In this document: piece after piece, positions 37,481 to 47,705 of the stretch | Layout of the letters: each line of letters starts with the position of its first letter | Position numbering within the stretch: the stretch's first letter is position 1 | Source: Anarhynchus alexandrinus | Lineage: Eukaryota > Chordata > Aves > Charadriiformes > Charadriidae | DNA length: 64,000 bases | Direction of reading: 5' to 3' | NCBI GenBank assembly: GCA_008711295.1 | Contig: VUYV01000069.1 | Coordinates: forward strand, 4,154,381 to 4,218,380 | The notes under the pieces: model-generated | Databases searched by the model: none | The model's input: only the letters and a program-made list of their open reading frames with translations | Told to the model about the DNA's origin: nothing | Position numbers and translations under genes: made by a program

Positions 37481-40119
37481 AACCATGTCCTTCATTGAGT
37501 ACTGTTGCCTTTGTATGCACCTTTTTTCCTTCTTTCTCATCTTTTTTTGATTTGAAGGTGTATAACAGAGTGGTTTATATCATGTGTTTGATGAATGAAC
37601 TAACAGTCTCCGCTAAATGCACAAGTTTTGTAAGCCCTGGGGAAATCTGTTTTAAGTACAGTGCAGGAAAAATTGCTAAAGTGTTATGTATTCTGCTTGT
37701 TTCAGGAAGAAGCTATGAGTTTCTGGCATCCAAAGCCAACACTGGCAGTACCTTTCTTTAGATTTTTTTTTTTAATTAATCTGAAAGGGTTGATAAGTAC
37801 CTGAATTGTTAAAATTAACTTGAAAGATAACTTCCAATGCAGAAGACGTGGCAAATAGAAATATTTTTTTAAAAATTACATTTGAGAGAACAGAAGAAAT
37901 TTACCCCTAAAAAGGAGAGACAAATAAAGGTTTTCTATCATTCCTTTTAATGAAGATGTCTTCTCCTCAATAGAAATTAAAATCCAGTCTCAACGAGCAA
38001 CGCCATAGCATGTCTCTTCTTATACGACACAAATGTCTTGGTTGCTACTGGAAAAGACTTACATGGAAAATACATCAGAGCAGTAAGAACTTGATACCAG
38101 TAGAGGCTTATAAAATTATACTGTTCAATCATATATTATTACACCCATTATTTTCAGTGTTACTGTGGAATATTTTAATTTGCCCTGACTGCCTAGGTCG
38201 ATTTGAATTTTGGACTGAGTCAGTATCTTTTCTTTCTTTTTTTTTTTTTTCTAAAACAAAAATTGGAATAGCATGGCATTTAAGAAAGGTAATAGACTAA
38301 TAGCTTAGGTGTCTGAAATCTTTCAGCTTCAGAATAAGTGGAACGCACTTAACCCCTGGCAATATGCCCTTAGACTTATTTTCCAGATGCCAGTTGTCGA
38401 CGTGAGAAAGTGGTTGAGCACCTGTGCCTCATTCAGTTGCTCATTTCTCTGTTGAGTCAACCAAGAGAGGTTATCAACTGGTATAATGGTTTTTATAATA
38501 AGAACATCTGTCCAGTAGTCACTATACTAAGACCATCAGCTAATTTCATAAGGCCATCAAAAACTCAGTTGGTTATTGGTGATGACCTTTGCTGAATTTC
38601 AGCTGGTGACATAGAGATGAAAAGCTCTGCTTTCTATTACTTGTCAGTGAGTCAGCCTGGCCCTTGCTCAGTTTGGGCAAGATAAAACTTGATGAAGCTA
38701 CGGCTTATCTGTGTTAAAGCAAAATTCTAACGTGACAAAAAGCTTGATAATCTGGAGAACACATTTTAAATAGCTTGAACAGCTTTATTACAAAAAGAGA
38801 CATTTTCTGTTCTTTGAAATCAGATAATTCATGATAACAGCATGTAGCTGAAAGAATAAAAACAACTGAAGAGCTGAGGGAACTGAAGCATCCAACTGAT
38901 TCTCAGCAGTAGAGATGGCGAAAAATATGTTTAACAGTGTAAGGTGCTGTACTACAGCGTGAGATACAAGAGCACACGGGTAGAACTCTACCATTGGGTG
39001 AGAACATACTTTCCGGGGTAGTTTTTTCTTGCTTGTTTGGTTTTTATACAAAGCCTAGGAGCTATGCTCATCTAAGCTAGCTGAAAACAGCTCACATTTT
39101 TCTTTACAGAAGAAGAATGCCGTTCAAGAGCTGAAAGAAGCCCCAAGCTTGTCTTTAAATGTGATTTGAGCTTTCAAGTGAAGGTGGGGTTCATTTTCAT
39201 TTCTGGAGTGTTACACGAGAACAGAATGAACTAAATAATTGTATTTAGCCCCTTCACCATTGAAGAACCAAACAGTATATCTGGAAGGTATTGGACTTTT
39301 GGAGACACAGTTGTTTGACTGGCTCACCACCGGACTGTTTTACAGCCTGCTGTCACCTCCCAGGCAGACTGGCTACAGCCTCTCCTCTTATTTTGGATGG
39401 AGAAATTTGCCTCCAGTGTGACACCCTTTGACTGAGCACAGGCAACGTACAGAGAAGAGAGAAAGTAGAGTGTTGTAGGGGGGAAAGTACCACCTTGTTT
39501 ACCAGTCCACACTAGGACCTACCTACCTTTCCATCTCAATTCCATCGTGAAGACCTAATTTAAAATTAACTGTTAGCAAGAAATGTAGTTCCTGACCAGT
39601 GATTCAAAGTAAATTAAATAAGCACATCAACAAAACAGACCCCTGGCATTTCTGCTAGTTTCACTTGCCTGCAAAATAAAATTATTAGGTTAAAACTGTT
39701 CTTCTCCAGTTTGGAATAAAATTGTTTACGGATTTTAAAAGAGGATTGTTCACATCATACAGTCACCTTGGAGAATAGGAACTGGGCTCCTTTAGGATGA
39801 AACTAAACTGGAATATATTCTACAAAAGCATACTGAAAGTACACCAACTGCAAACAGGCACTGAGCCCATGGGCTGTACAAGGACCAGTCTAAATTAACC
39901 TCCTATTGAAATATGTACAGTGTGGGTGCTGGATCCTATACATCAGCTGTTTTGTTTTGCAGATCTACTGCAAGGTTACACTACTAGCCCATACACAACC
40001 CTGAAGGCCATAAAGTATACTCATCAAATGCTGAACTTCTCTGAAAATCTATATGTAAGGAGGAGAAAAGCAGTTCATAGACATTGTGATTATGCCCCGT
40101 GCAGGTAAATATAGATGTC

Positions 40120-40642
40120 TTAAAGATAATTCCACAGGTTCTTTTGAAAATAGGTAGCATCAAAGGCAAAACAGACCTCAGCAGGGGTTTTTTTTTGCCT
40201 GAAAGAAGCTTCAGAAGATGATTTCATTGTTATTTTAGCACAGAAGCACAAAATTGTCACAAGAGCACGAATGAAGGAGAAAGGTACCTTATAAAAATTC
40301 AACTCAAGAACGCATACCCTTAGACTACGCCTACGCTGATAAACCAAACAGGACAAGGGAGACAGCGCAGGCTCTGGATGACTGGGCATGGATCCTGTTT
40401 GACCACCATGGGCTGTTAGGCCATGTTTACTGCAGCTGCCTGGGATGAGGCTCAGCCGTTCCCCAGGCAGTGTGGGTGAAAAGGCACCAGGATGGGTTCT
40501 CTCTGTCCTCCATAGTCCTCCACTTCTGCTGCAGCTGGCTTTTGTGCCCTCCAAACACTCCTGCATGTCTTTGTGCTGCACTCCACAGCATGGAGGTGGG
40601 TGGGGTGCATCAAAACCCACAAAAGGTTTCAGATGATCCGAG
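40120..40642 (-). other. Longest repeat-free open frame, probably chance
   Basis: On the minus strand, TTTTTGGTATGTTTTTTCAG-like sequence (AG at 40644-40643) resembles a splice acceptor. A frame stays open from upstream of it to a stop at 40120, 183 codons in all from an ATG at 40671. The product is Cys-, Ser- and Pro-rich in its first two-thirds, reflecting a GC-richer block (40360-40620), then hydrophobic. No domain recognised. In 64 kb of this composition one such frame is expected by chance. Confidence 0.15.
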
Positions 40643-43600
40643 CTGAAAAACATACCAAAAAATACAAACAAAGCAATTACACTTTAGGACCATAAAAACA
40701 ATACATGAAACCCGGTGGAGGCACCAGCCATTTTCACCTTCAGTGTGATTCCACTTGCTATTTCTCCCGTGGCTTCCTTCAATCCAAACACCCCCTGTAT
40801 TAACAAGTACAGAGCCGTGAATAAACACAGGATAAGAAAAGAGAATTTCAGGTCTTGTGTATTTTACATAATAGGTCTCCTAAAAAAGCATTTGCACATT
40901 TTAGTGGCTCCATTTCCTTGTTATTGTTGTCAGTTATGAATAAGTTGCTGTCTGATATGTTAGTTATTTCCTCACCGATGATTAAAAGACATGGTATTTA
41001 AAGAGGAATCTCTATACTGAGTGGGAGGGACTTGAATTAAGTTAAGGGGAACGTTTTCTGAGCAAATAAGGAGGGAAGAACATCTGTTTCTGCATTTCGT
41101 TTGGCCTCCTCACATTACAAAACATGTTTTGAAGAACTTGGTGGGGTGCTGAAAGCTGGAGAATTTTCATCAAGATACTTCATTTGAGTAGTGCTGGTGT
41201 TTCTTAGCTATGTGCACAAGATAAAAGATGGTAATATGCCTCTTGGTTAAAACTTTGACCTTTAGTAATTTTGTTAGTGACACAAATATTTTGTTTTCCT
41301 TGCTGGCAAAACAAGTGAAAGTGCTTTGCACATGGCTTTACTCCTCACTTTAAAATCAATACCAGATTCTCAGCCATTTTTCTATAAAATCAGAATATCA
41401 TCCTAGGCTTTTTCCATAGCTTCTTCTTACGTTACTACAATTTATTTTTTTTTTAATCAACTAAAAGAAAAAATAGAAAGGTGTTATGAGTTAATTTTCT
41501 ATGTTCTATTCATTAACAATTTACCATTTTCAGTTTATGAGAAATTTTCCCAACTGCAAGACGTATACTGGCATGCAAGCACCTATTTTTACACAGCTTT
41601 ATATTTTGCCGACAGGCTGTATTAAGGTATATTTTGTGGGTATAGCTTCTGATCCCACGCTCAAAATTTGGGATTTTTATGTGAGGAATATGTCACAGCT
41701 CTTACCAGAACTTGAATCTAACAGTACTTCCATGCTTTATCCATTTAAATACCAAGTGAAACCTTGTTTTAGAATGTGATTTTATGCAAGAGATCAGTGG
41801 CTTTCTAGAAGGAGTGTAACGTAGCTGCCATCTGTCACACTCTGGTCTGCTCTGCAGACACACTGAAGCACACTACATTTGCAAGTCCTCAATGACATTC
41901 CCTCAATTGCTTCTGTGAAACTGTTTGGATGATACACCTAAACTGATTAGGTCACCATTATGGACATTAACATACTCGAGTGTTTGAAAAGGGCAATAGC
42001 AGGGCCCCTTTGGATGCTAATGACAAAAGGTATGTTAGAAAGGATAAGGTTGCTTGTAAATTTATTTTGGTTTTTTGTACAGTTGAGCTTCTTCTAACAA
42101 TTAATTTCCCATTTACTAAAGCTTACTGTTCTTTTATGAGTTGTGTTTAGTAGTTTACTGATCAGTCAAAGAAAAGCAAATACATGTGATTTTGAGGGTA
42201 GAGAGAGGGTGCTAAACTGATTATTATGGCTGTATTATCACTTGCAAGGATGGAGAAGCTGTGTCTTTCTGTACTTCCTTCTTTTTATTTCATTGTGGCT
42301 GCATTTAACGATCTGATTGTTTTTAAATAAAAATTACTATATTAATATGCAAATAATTTGATTTATTTTGGGCTTGTAACTCTACATAATTTAGTATCAT
42401 ATCGGTTTACTGTAAGAGTTAGTAAAAATGAAGATTTTTCTGTTGGGTACTGTCATAAAGACTTCTGTCACTTTAAAGGCAGTTAAAGAAAATTTGTATC
42501 AGCAGGTTTTTGGACTGTAGTAAATGGCTGTTCTTTTGAGACTATGGAGGGTTCCAGCCACCCAGTCACTATCTGTAAGGAGTTGCCACTAGTAGAGTCA
42601 CTAGTAGTAGCAAAACTACAGTCTGGCTGGAACTATCGGTATTTTGTTTGCTCCTCATCAGAAGCTGGTTGTTATTGGAAAAACTGATGCTCCAGTTGGC
42701 AGGCTGAGTTGATAGTATAATGCACATGTGTGAGCTTCCTAGAGAGGCCTTTGGCTGGGGTTACGCGTTTGCTGAGCTCAGGGAATATGGTACACACTGT
42801 TCTGCTCGAACAGCTTCTGTTACTGATACTAAGTGATGGAGAAATACTAGAGAAGGGGTAGAAAAAAAGACTACAGAGAGACTTTGGATGGGAGAAGAAA
42901 AAATAATCATAGAGGAGACAAGAAAAAAATCATGAGGCTATTTAAAAAAAAATGGCTGAAGGGTTTCAGGAGAAGGTCAATAGCTGAATGGCAGTTGCTA
43001 CATATTATTCATAGACAGATACATATATATTGAGGTTTGTCCTATGCTCAGTGTCCACTAAGTGCATTGCTCCATTAATGACTTGTATTACCTTTATATT
43101 TCTATTATTTTAAGTATCATTCAATAGTCATATTCATTGAATCATATTGCTAGTAAGCAATTTACAGCACAGAAGTTATGTGGCAAATGCTATCACTTCT
43201 TCAATAGCTGACAGCCTAATTACTATAACTAGGGCATGGGTGGACAGGGCTGCTAAACTGGGCTGGAAATGGGATGGAAGTGCAAGCTGGAGCCTGTGAT
43301 TAAGCAAGATCAATGTCAGGAGTGGGAAGGAGTCTTAATGCTCTGGTCTAGGGAGAAAGTGCCTCACGCAGAAGTCAGGAGGGAAGCCCAGAAAACAAAG
43401 CATCTGTACAACCAAAACTGAAAAGACAAGGCAAAAGTCTAACATAGGTTAAGACAAAGGTCAGGGTGCCAGGGATTTTAAATCTGAGGTGAGGGGACAG
43501 GAACAGGCAGTGCAGGTGGGGACAGATACTTGGGCAGGTATGATGGAAAAAGTACCAAGAACTACAGACCAGAGTGCAGCAGGCAGGAACCCATGTTCAA

Positions 43601-43744
43601 GAAGCAAAACAAGATTCAGAGGCAACCTATAAGTACCTTAGAATCTTTTCTATAGCCCCAGAGTCCATTAAGAGGTTTTATTTGGGGCAGGATTCAAATA
43701 TAGATGCTGTCTCTGAGGTAGGCACCTTGATCCCCTTTACAACC

Positions 43745-43960
43745 AGCAGGGGAAAATATGCACCTGACGGGTGCAATTCATCTCTTCCTAAAGCAGATGC
43801 TTAAAGTAAGACTGATGAATTGCACCCTAGAAGTGTCTATTTCTCTCCATTAATTATGAAGGGGGCCTATAGTAACTAGCTGAGATATATGCTTTTGTTA
43901 TAAATGTTGGATGTCTAATGTTGGATGAGATGAGTCCTACAGCCTCAGGTGTCCTAGTCA
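43745..43960 (+). mobile_element. Unnamed ancient repeat with palindromic core, copy B
   Basis: Carries a perfect 14-bp inverted repeat: GGGTGCAATTCATC (43769-43782) and GATGAATTGCACCC (43814-43827), 31 bp apart. The region then reads CTAGAAGTGTCTATTTCTC and TCCATTAATTATGAAGGGGG, aligning with copy A at 31565-31620, and ends near GGATGAGATGAGTCCTAC. Foldback structure plus a second dispersed copy indicates a transposable element. Family not known to me. Confidence 0.6.
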
Positions 43961-43993
43961 TTCCATTGCACCGCAGCTCTGCCCTATTCAGTT

Positions 43994-44075
43994 AAGGCCC
44001 TGATCCATCAAGCAATTAAATATGTACGTAGGTTTTTGAGAATGAATGTGATTAAATGTTCTGGGGGATTGTAGG
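43994..44075 (+). mobile_element. Sauropsid palindromic repeat relic
   Basis: AAGGCCCTGATCCATCAAGC followed by an A/T-rich run including AATTAAATATGTACGTAGG. This resembles the start of a dispersed palindromic repeat common in reptile genomes (GGCCCTGATCCTGCAAA...). Only the left arm is clear. The match is from memory and approximate. Confidence 0.4.
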
Positions 44076-44574
44076 CAAGTTGCAGATGAGTAAATGCTTC
44101 AATGTGTGAAATGTGGATCTTGAATTAACTACTTAGTTTGTATTCCAGGAGTCTGCCACTGGTTTTGTAAAAATCTCCATCTCCCCTGTACTTCAAGCTG
44201 CATCCTGTCCCTAATGAAACATACCATCCCTGCTATCAATACACTGGTGTGCAAGCACATACTCGGCTTTCTGGTAGCAATTCAGCAAAATTCAATCACC
44301 CAGATGTTTGGAAAAGTAGTCACCAGAGGGCTAGAAGAGTAGCCAAATGAAATTAATCTCTGAACTTCAGTGAATATTCAGGTATATTTTATGATTTTTC
44401 CCTAGTCATATCAGAAACCATGAAGTGAAGTAGTTTAATCAGAGTGTAAGACTGCACTAGATCTATGGTTGATGGGATACAGCTCATAAGCTGTAAGGGA
44501 GCTCCTTATCAGTTAGAGCAGCTGTCACCTAGAAGGAAGGAATACATAAATGAGGTTGAAAACATGATGTTAAA
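44076..44574. other. Unique non-coding DNA
   Basis: About 500 bp between an older palindromic repeat and the CR1 3' end. Nothing recognised. Confidence 0.4.
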
Positions 44575-46575
44575 ATAGAATTATAGAATCATAGAATTGT
44601 TTAGATTGGAAGACCTTTAAGATCAAGTCTAACCATTGACCTAGCACTGACAAAACCACCACTAAACCATGTCCCTAAACACCACATCTACTTGTCTCTT
44701 AAATACCTCCAGGGATGGTGATTCAACTGCTTCGCCGGGCAGCCTGTTCCAATGCTTGACAACCCTTTTGTTGAAGAAATTTTTCATAATTTCCACTCTA
44801 AACTTCCCCTGGCACAACTTGAGGCCATTTCATTTTGTCTTATCGCTTGTTACTTGGGAGAAGAGACCAACACCCGCTTCACTACAACCTCCTGTCAGGT
44901 AGTTGTAGAGAGAGATAAGGTCTCCCCTCAGCCTCCCTTTCTCCAGACTAAACAACCCCAGTTCCCTCAGCCACTCCTCATAAGACTTATGCTCCAGACC
45001 CTTCACCAGCTTCCTTGCCCTTCTCTGGACACAGTCCAGCAGCTCAATGTCTTTCTTGTGGTGAAGGGTCCAAAACTGAACACGGTATTCCAGGTGCAGC
45101 CTCACCAGTGCCAAGTACAGAGGTACAAACACTTCCCTAGTCCTGCTGGCCACACTATTTCTGATAAAGGCCAGGATGCTGTTGGTCTTCTTGGCCACCT
45201 GGGCACACTGCTGGCTCATATTCAGCTGCTGTCAGCCAACATCTCCAGGTCCTATTCTGCCAGGCAGCTTTCCAGTGACTCTTCCCCAAGCCTGTAATGC
45301 TGCATGGGGTTGTTGTGACCCAAGTGCAGGACCTGGCACTTGGCCTTGTTCAGTCTCATACCATTGGCCTCGGCCCATCAATCCAGCCTGTCCAGATCCC
45401 TCTGTAGCGCCCTTCTACCCTCAAGCAGATGAACGCTCCTGCCTAACTTGGTGCCTTCTGCGAATTTACTGAGGGTGCACTCGATCCCCTCATCCAGATC
45501 ATTGATAAAGATATTAAAGAGAACAGGCCCCAATACTAAGCCCTGGGGAACACCACTTGTGACCAGCTGCCAACTGAATCTAAGTCCATTCACCATGACT
45601 CTTTGGGCCCAGCCATCCAGCCATTTCTTTACCCAGCAAAGAGTACGCCTGTCCAGGCCATGAGCAGCCAGTTTCTCCAGGAGAATGCTGTGGGAAACAT
45701 TGTGAAAGGCTTTACTAAAGTCTAGGTAGACAACATCCACTGTCTTTCCCTCATCCACTAAGTGGCTCAGCCTGTCATAGAAGGAGATCAGGTTAGTCAA
45801 GCAGAACCTGCCTTTCATAAACCTGTGCTGACTGGGCCTGATGACCTGGTTGTCCTGTACATGCAGTGTGACGACACTCAAGATGGTCTGCTCCATAACC
45901 TTCCCTGGCACCGAAGCCAGACTGACAGGCCTGTAGTTCCCCGGATCCTCCTGACCCTTCTTGTAGATGGGCGTCACATTTGCTAGCCTTCAGTCAACCA
46001 GGACCTCCCCAGTTATCCAGGACTGCTGATAGATAATGAAAAGTGGCTTGGTGAGTGCTTCCACCAGCTCCCTCAGTACCCTCAGGTGGATCCCATCCAA
46101 CCCCATAGACTTGTGTGTGTCTAAGTGGTGTAGCAGGTCACTAACCTTTTCCCCTTGGATTATGAGGACTTCATTCTGCTTCTCGTCCCTGTCTTCCAAC
46201 TCAGGGGGCTGGGTACCCAGCGAACAACTGGTCTTACTGTTAAAGACTGAGGCAAAGAAGGCATTAAGTACCTCAGCCTTTTCCTCATCCTTTGTCACTA
46301 TGTTTGCCCCCACATCAAATAAAGGATGGAGATTCTCCTTAGCCCTCCTTTAGTTTCTAATGTAGTTATAGAAACATTTTGTATTGTCTTTTACAGCAGT
46401 AGACAGATAAAGTTTTAGTTGGGCTTTGGCCCTTCTAATTTTCTCCCTACAGAGCCTCATGACATCCTTGTAGTCCTCCTGAGTTGCCTGCCCCTTCTTC
46501 CAAAGCTCATAAACCCTTTTTTTGCCTGAGTTGCAGCCAAACCTCTCGGTTTAGCCAGGCTGGTCTGGACAATAT
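44575..46575 (-). mobile_element. CR1 LINE, 5'-truncated, ~2 kb, minus strand
   Basis: Reads from about 46575 down to 44575. The 3' terminus (plus-strand ATAGAATTATAGAATCATAG at about 44576) is the CR1 octamer array in reverse complement. Encoded ORF2 pieces, N to C: a linker/RT-N region (VLNAFFASVF, KSMGLDGIHLRVLRELVEAL; 46313-45990), the RT palm ([36 protein letters not shown]; 45977-45378) and the C-terminal segment ([20 protein letters not shown]; 45219-44830). Lesions: TGA after VLVD, TGA after DRLD, TAG at 45254-45252, a frameshift near 45230, and loss of the catalytic Asp pair (FAEG where CR1 has FADD; codons at 45458-45453). Inactive. The endonuclease domain and ORF1 are absent. Confidence 0.97.
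45378..45977 (-). pseudogene. CR1 ORF2 reverse transcriptase domain, degraded
   Basis: A 199-codon uninterrupted stretch of CR1 ORF2, within the element above. It holds RT motifs in order: the [14 protein letters not shown] block (about residues 7-21), motif A with [10 protein letters not shown] (residues 82-91), motif B with SGVPQG (residues about 141-146), and motif C, where the expected FADD appears as FAEG (residues about 173-176). Replacement of both motif-C aspartates would abolish polymerisation. The full-length family protein has an apurinic-type endonuclease domain upstream, missing here by 5' truncation. In life the enzyme copies CR1 RNA into chromosomal DNA at the insertion site. 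Confidence 0.95.
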
Positions 46576-46617
46576 TTCTTTCGTAGAATACTACACATAT
46601 AATTCATCAGATTTTCG

Positions 46618-47705
46618 TAGTGGATTGATGTCATCCACTTTGAATTTAGCAAGGTTTTTGATATTGTCTGCCATCTTTGTATCACAACCGGGGCATAACA
46701 GTCTAGAGGTGTAGATTATTAGGTGAGGGAAAACCTGGCTTTGTCGCTGGTCAAAGCATATAAGTTCACCATCCATGCTCTACCTTGGGTGACTGGTCAC
46801 AAGTGAAGTTTCTAAGGGATCTGTCCTGAAACTGATCTTGTTTAATATTTTGTCAATGACTTCCCTGAGAAGACAGAAGGCACCCTCATCAAGTTTGCAT
46901 GTGACAGCATTTGGGGTTGCAGTGGCTATTCATGAGGGAAGGGCTGCTGTTCAGATGGATCTGGCAAACTAGATGGATGTGCTGATGAGGAACTCATGAT
47001 ATTCAACAAGGACAAATGCAAAGTCTTATGCCTGGGACAGACTAAACCTCTATATTAGTGCAGGCTGGGGACTGACTGACTGGCTGGGTAACAACTTTGC
47101 TGGAAAGCCCGTAGACATGAGTCCCACCTGGCTGTGATGAGGGCTAAAAGTGTACTTGACAGTAAAAATAGGATTGTAGCCACTAGATCAAGGGAAGTGC
47201 TTAATCACCTCAGCTTGGCACTTGTTAGACCATTTCTAGTGTACTGTATCCAGTTTTGGGCCCCTCAGAACAGGAAAGATGTTGGTCAACTGGAGCAAGT
47301 TCAGCAAAGAGCACCAAGATGGTTGGGGGCTGGAGCACTTGCCCTGTGAAGGGAGGCTGAGGGAGCTGAGCTTGTTCAGCTTGTTCAAGAGAGGATGCTT
47401 CAGGGGACCTTAGGGACTACCATCAGGACAGAGCAAGGCTCTTTATGGAAGCGCACCATGGGAGAATGAGAGACGGTGCCCACAGATTGAAGCACAAGAG
47501 TTTCTGACATGGTACAAGGAGAATAATTTCATTATGAGGATAATTAAGCACTGGAGCAGGATAGCCAGAGAGGTTGAAGTAGTGATATCCTTGGAGACTT
47601 TTAAAAGTGGGCAAAGTCCTGAGCAACTTGGCCTGAATTCTGTGTTAACCCTGCTCTGAGCAGGGAGACTAAAGACCTCCTGGCATCCCTTCCAACTTGG
47701 TAAGT
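46618..47705 (+). mobile_element. Older CR1 LINE relic, plus strand
   Basis: Starts within RT motif A (DVIHFEFSK, equivalent to DVVYLDFSK) and continues through degraded ORF2: CTGTCCTGAAACTGATCTTG, CTTCATCAAGTTTGC-like text at 46890, AAAGTCTTATGCCTGGGACA at 47021, and an 'EQVQQRAPRWLGAG' stretch. It then runs through 3' untranslated sequence (TAAGCACTGGAGCAGGATAG, CCAGAGAGGTTGAAGTAGTG) to GGCATCCCTTCCAAC near 47698. Many stops and frameshifts; far more diverged than the neighbouring minus-strand copy. The octamer tail is not recognisable. It abuts the other CR1's 5' end, giving a 5'-to-5' inverted pair. Confidence 0.9.

Larger units (their letters stand above)
36466..43744. other. Mostly unique non-coding DNA
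   Basis: Apart from the separately listed candidate element and candidate exon, no gene was recognised. T- or pyrimidine-rich runs occur near 36878-36903 and 38226-38252. A 12-bp near-tandem CACTAGTAG... repeat is at 42587-42610. Confidence 0.45.

Noticed and set aside
40120..40671. 183-codon minus-strand frame as a real gene
   Set aside because: About one frame this long is expected by chance in 64 kb of locally GC-richer sequence and no domain is visible. Kept only as a low-confidence note.
43750..43759. CCAGCAGGGG-type text as a CTCF site
   Set aside because: The adjoining bases (AAAA) lack the GGC needed to complete the core, and it lies in a repeat.
44669..46353. Long plus-strand frames (up to 181 codons) over the 44.6-46.4 kb region
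   Set aside because: These are antisense to the minus-strand CR1 ORF2; the protein similarity lies on the other strand.
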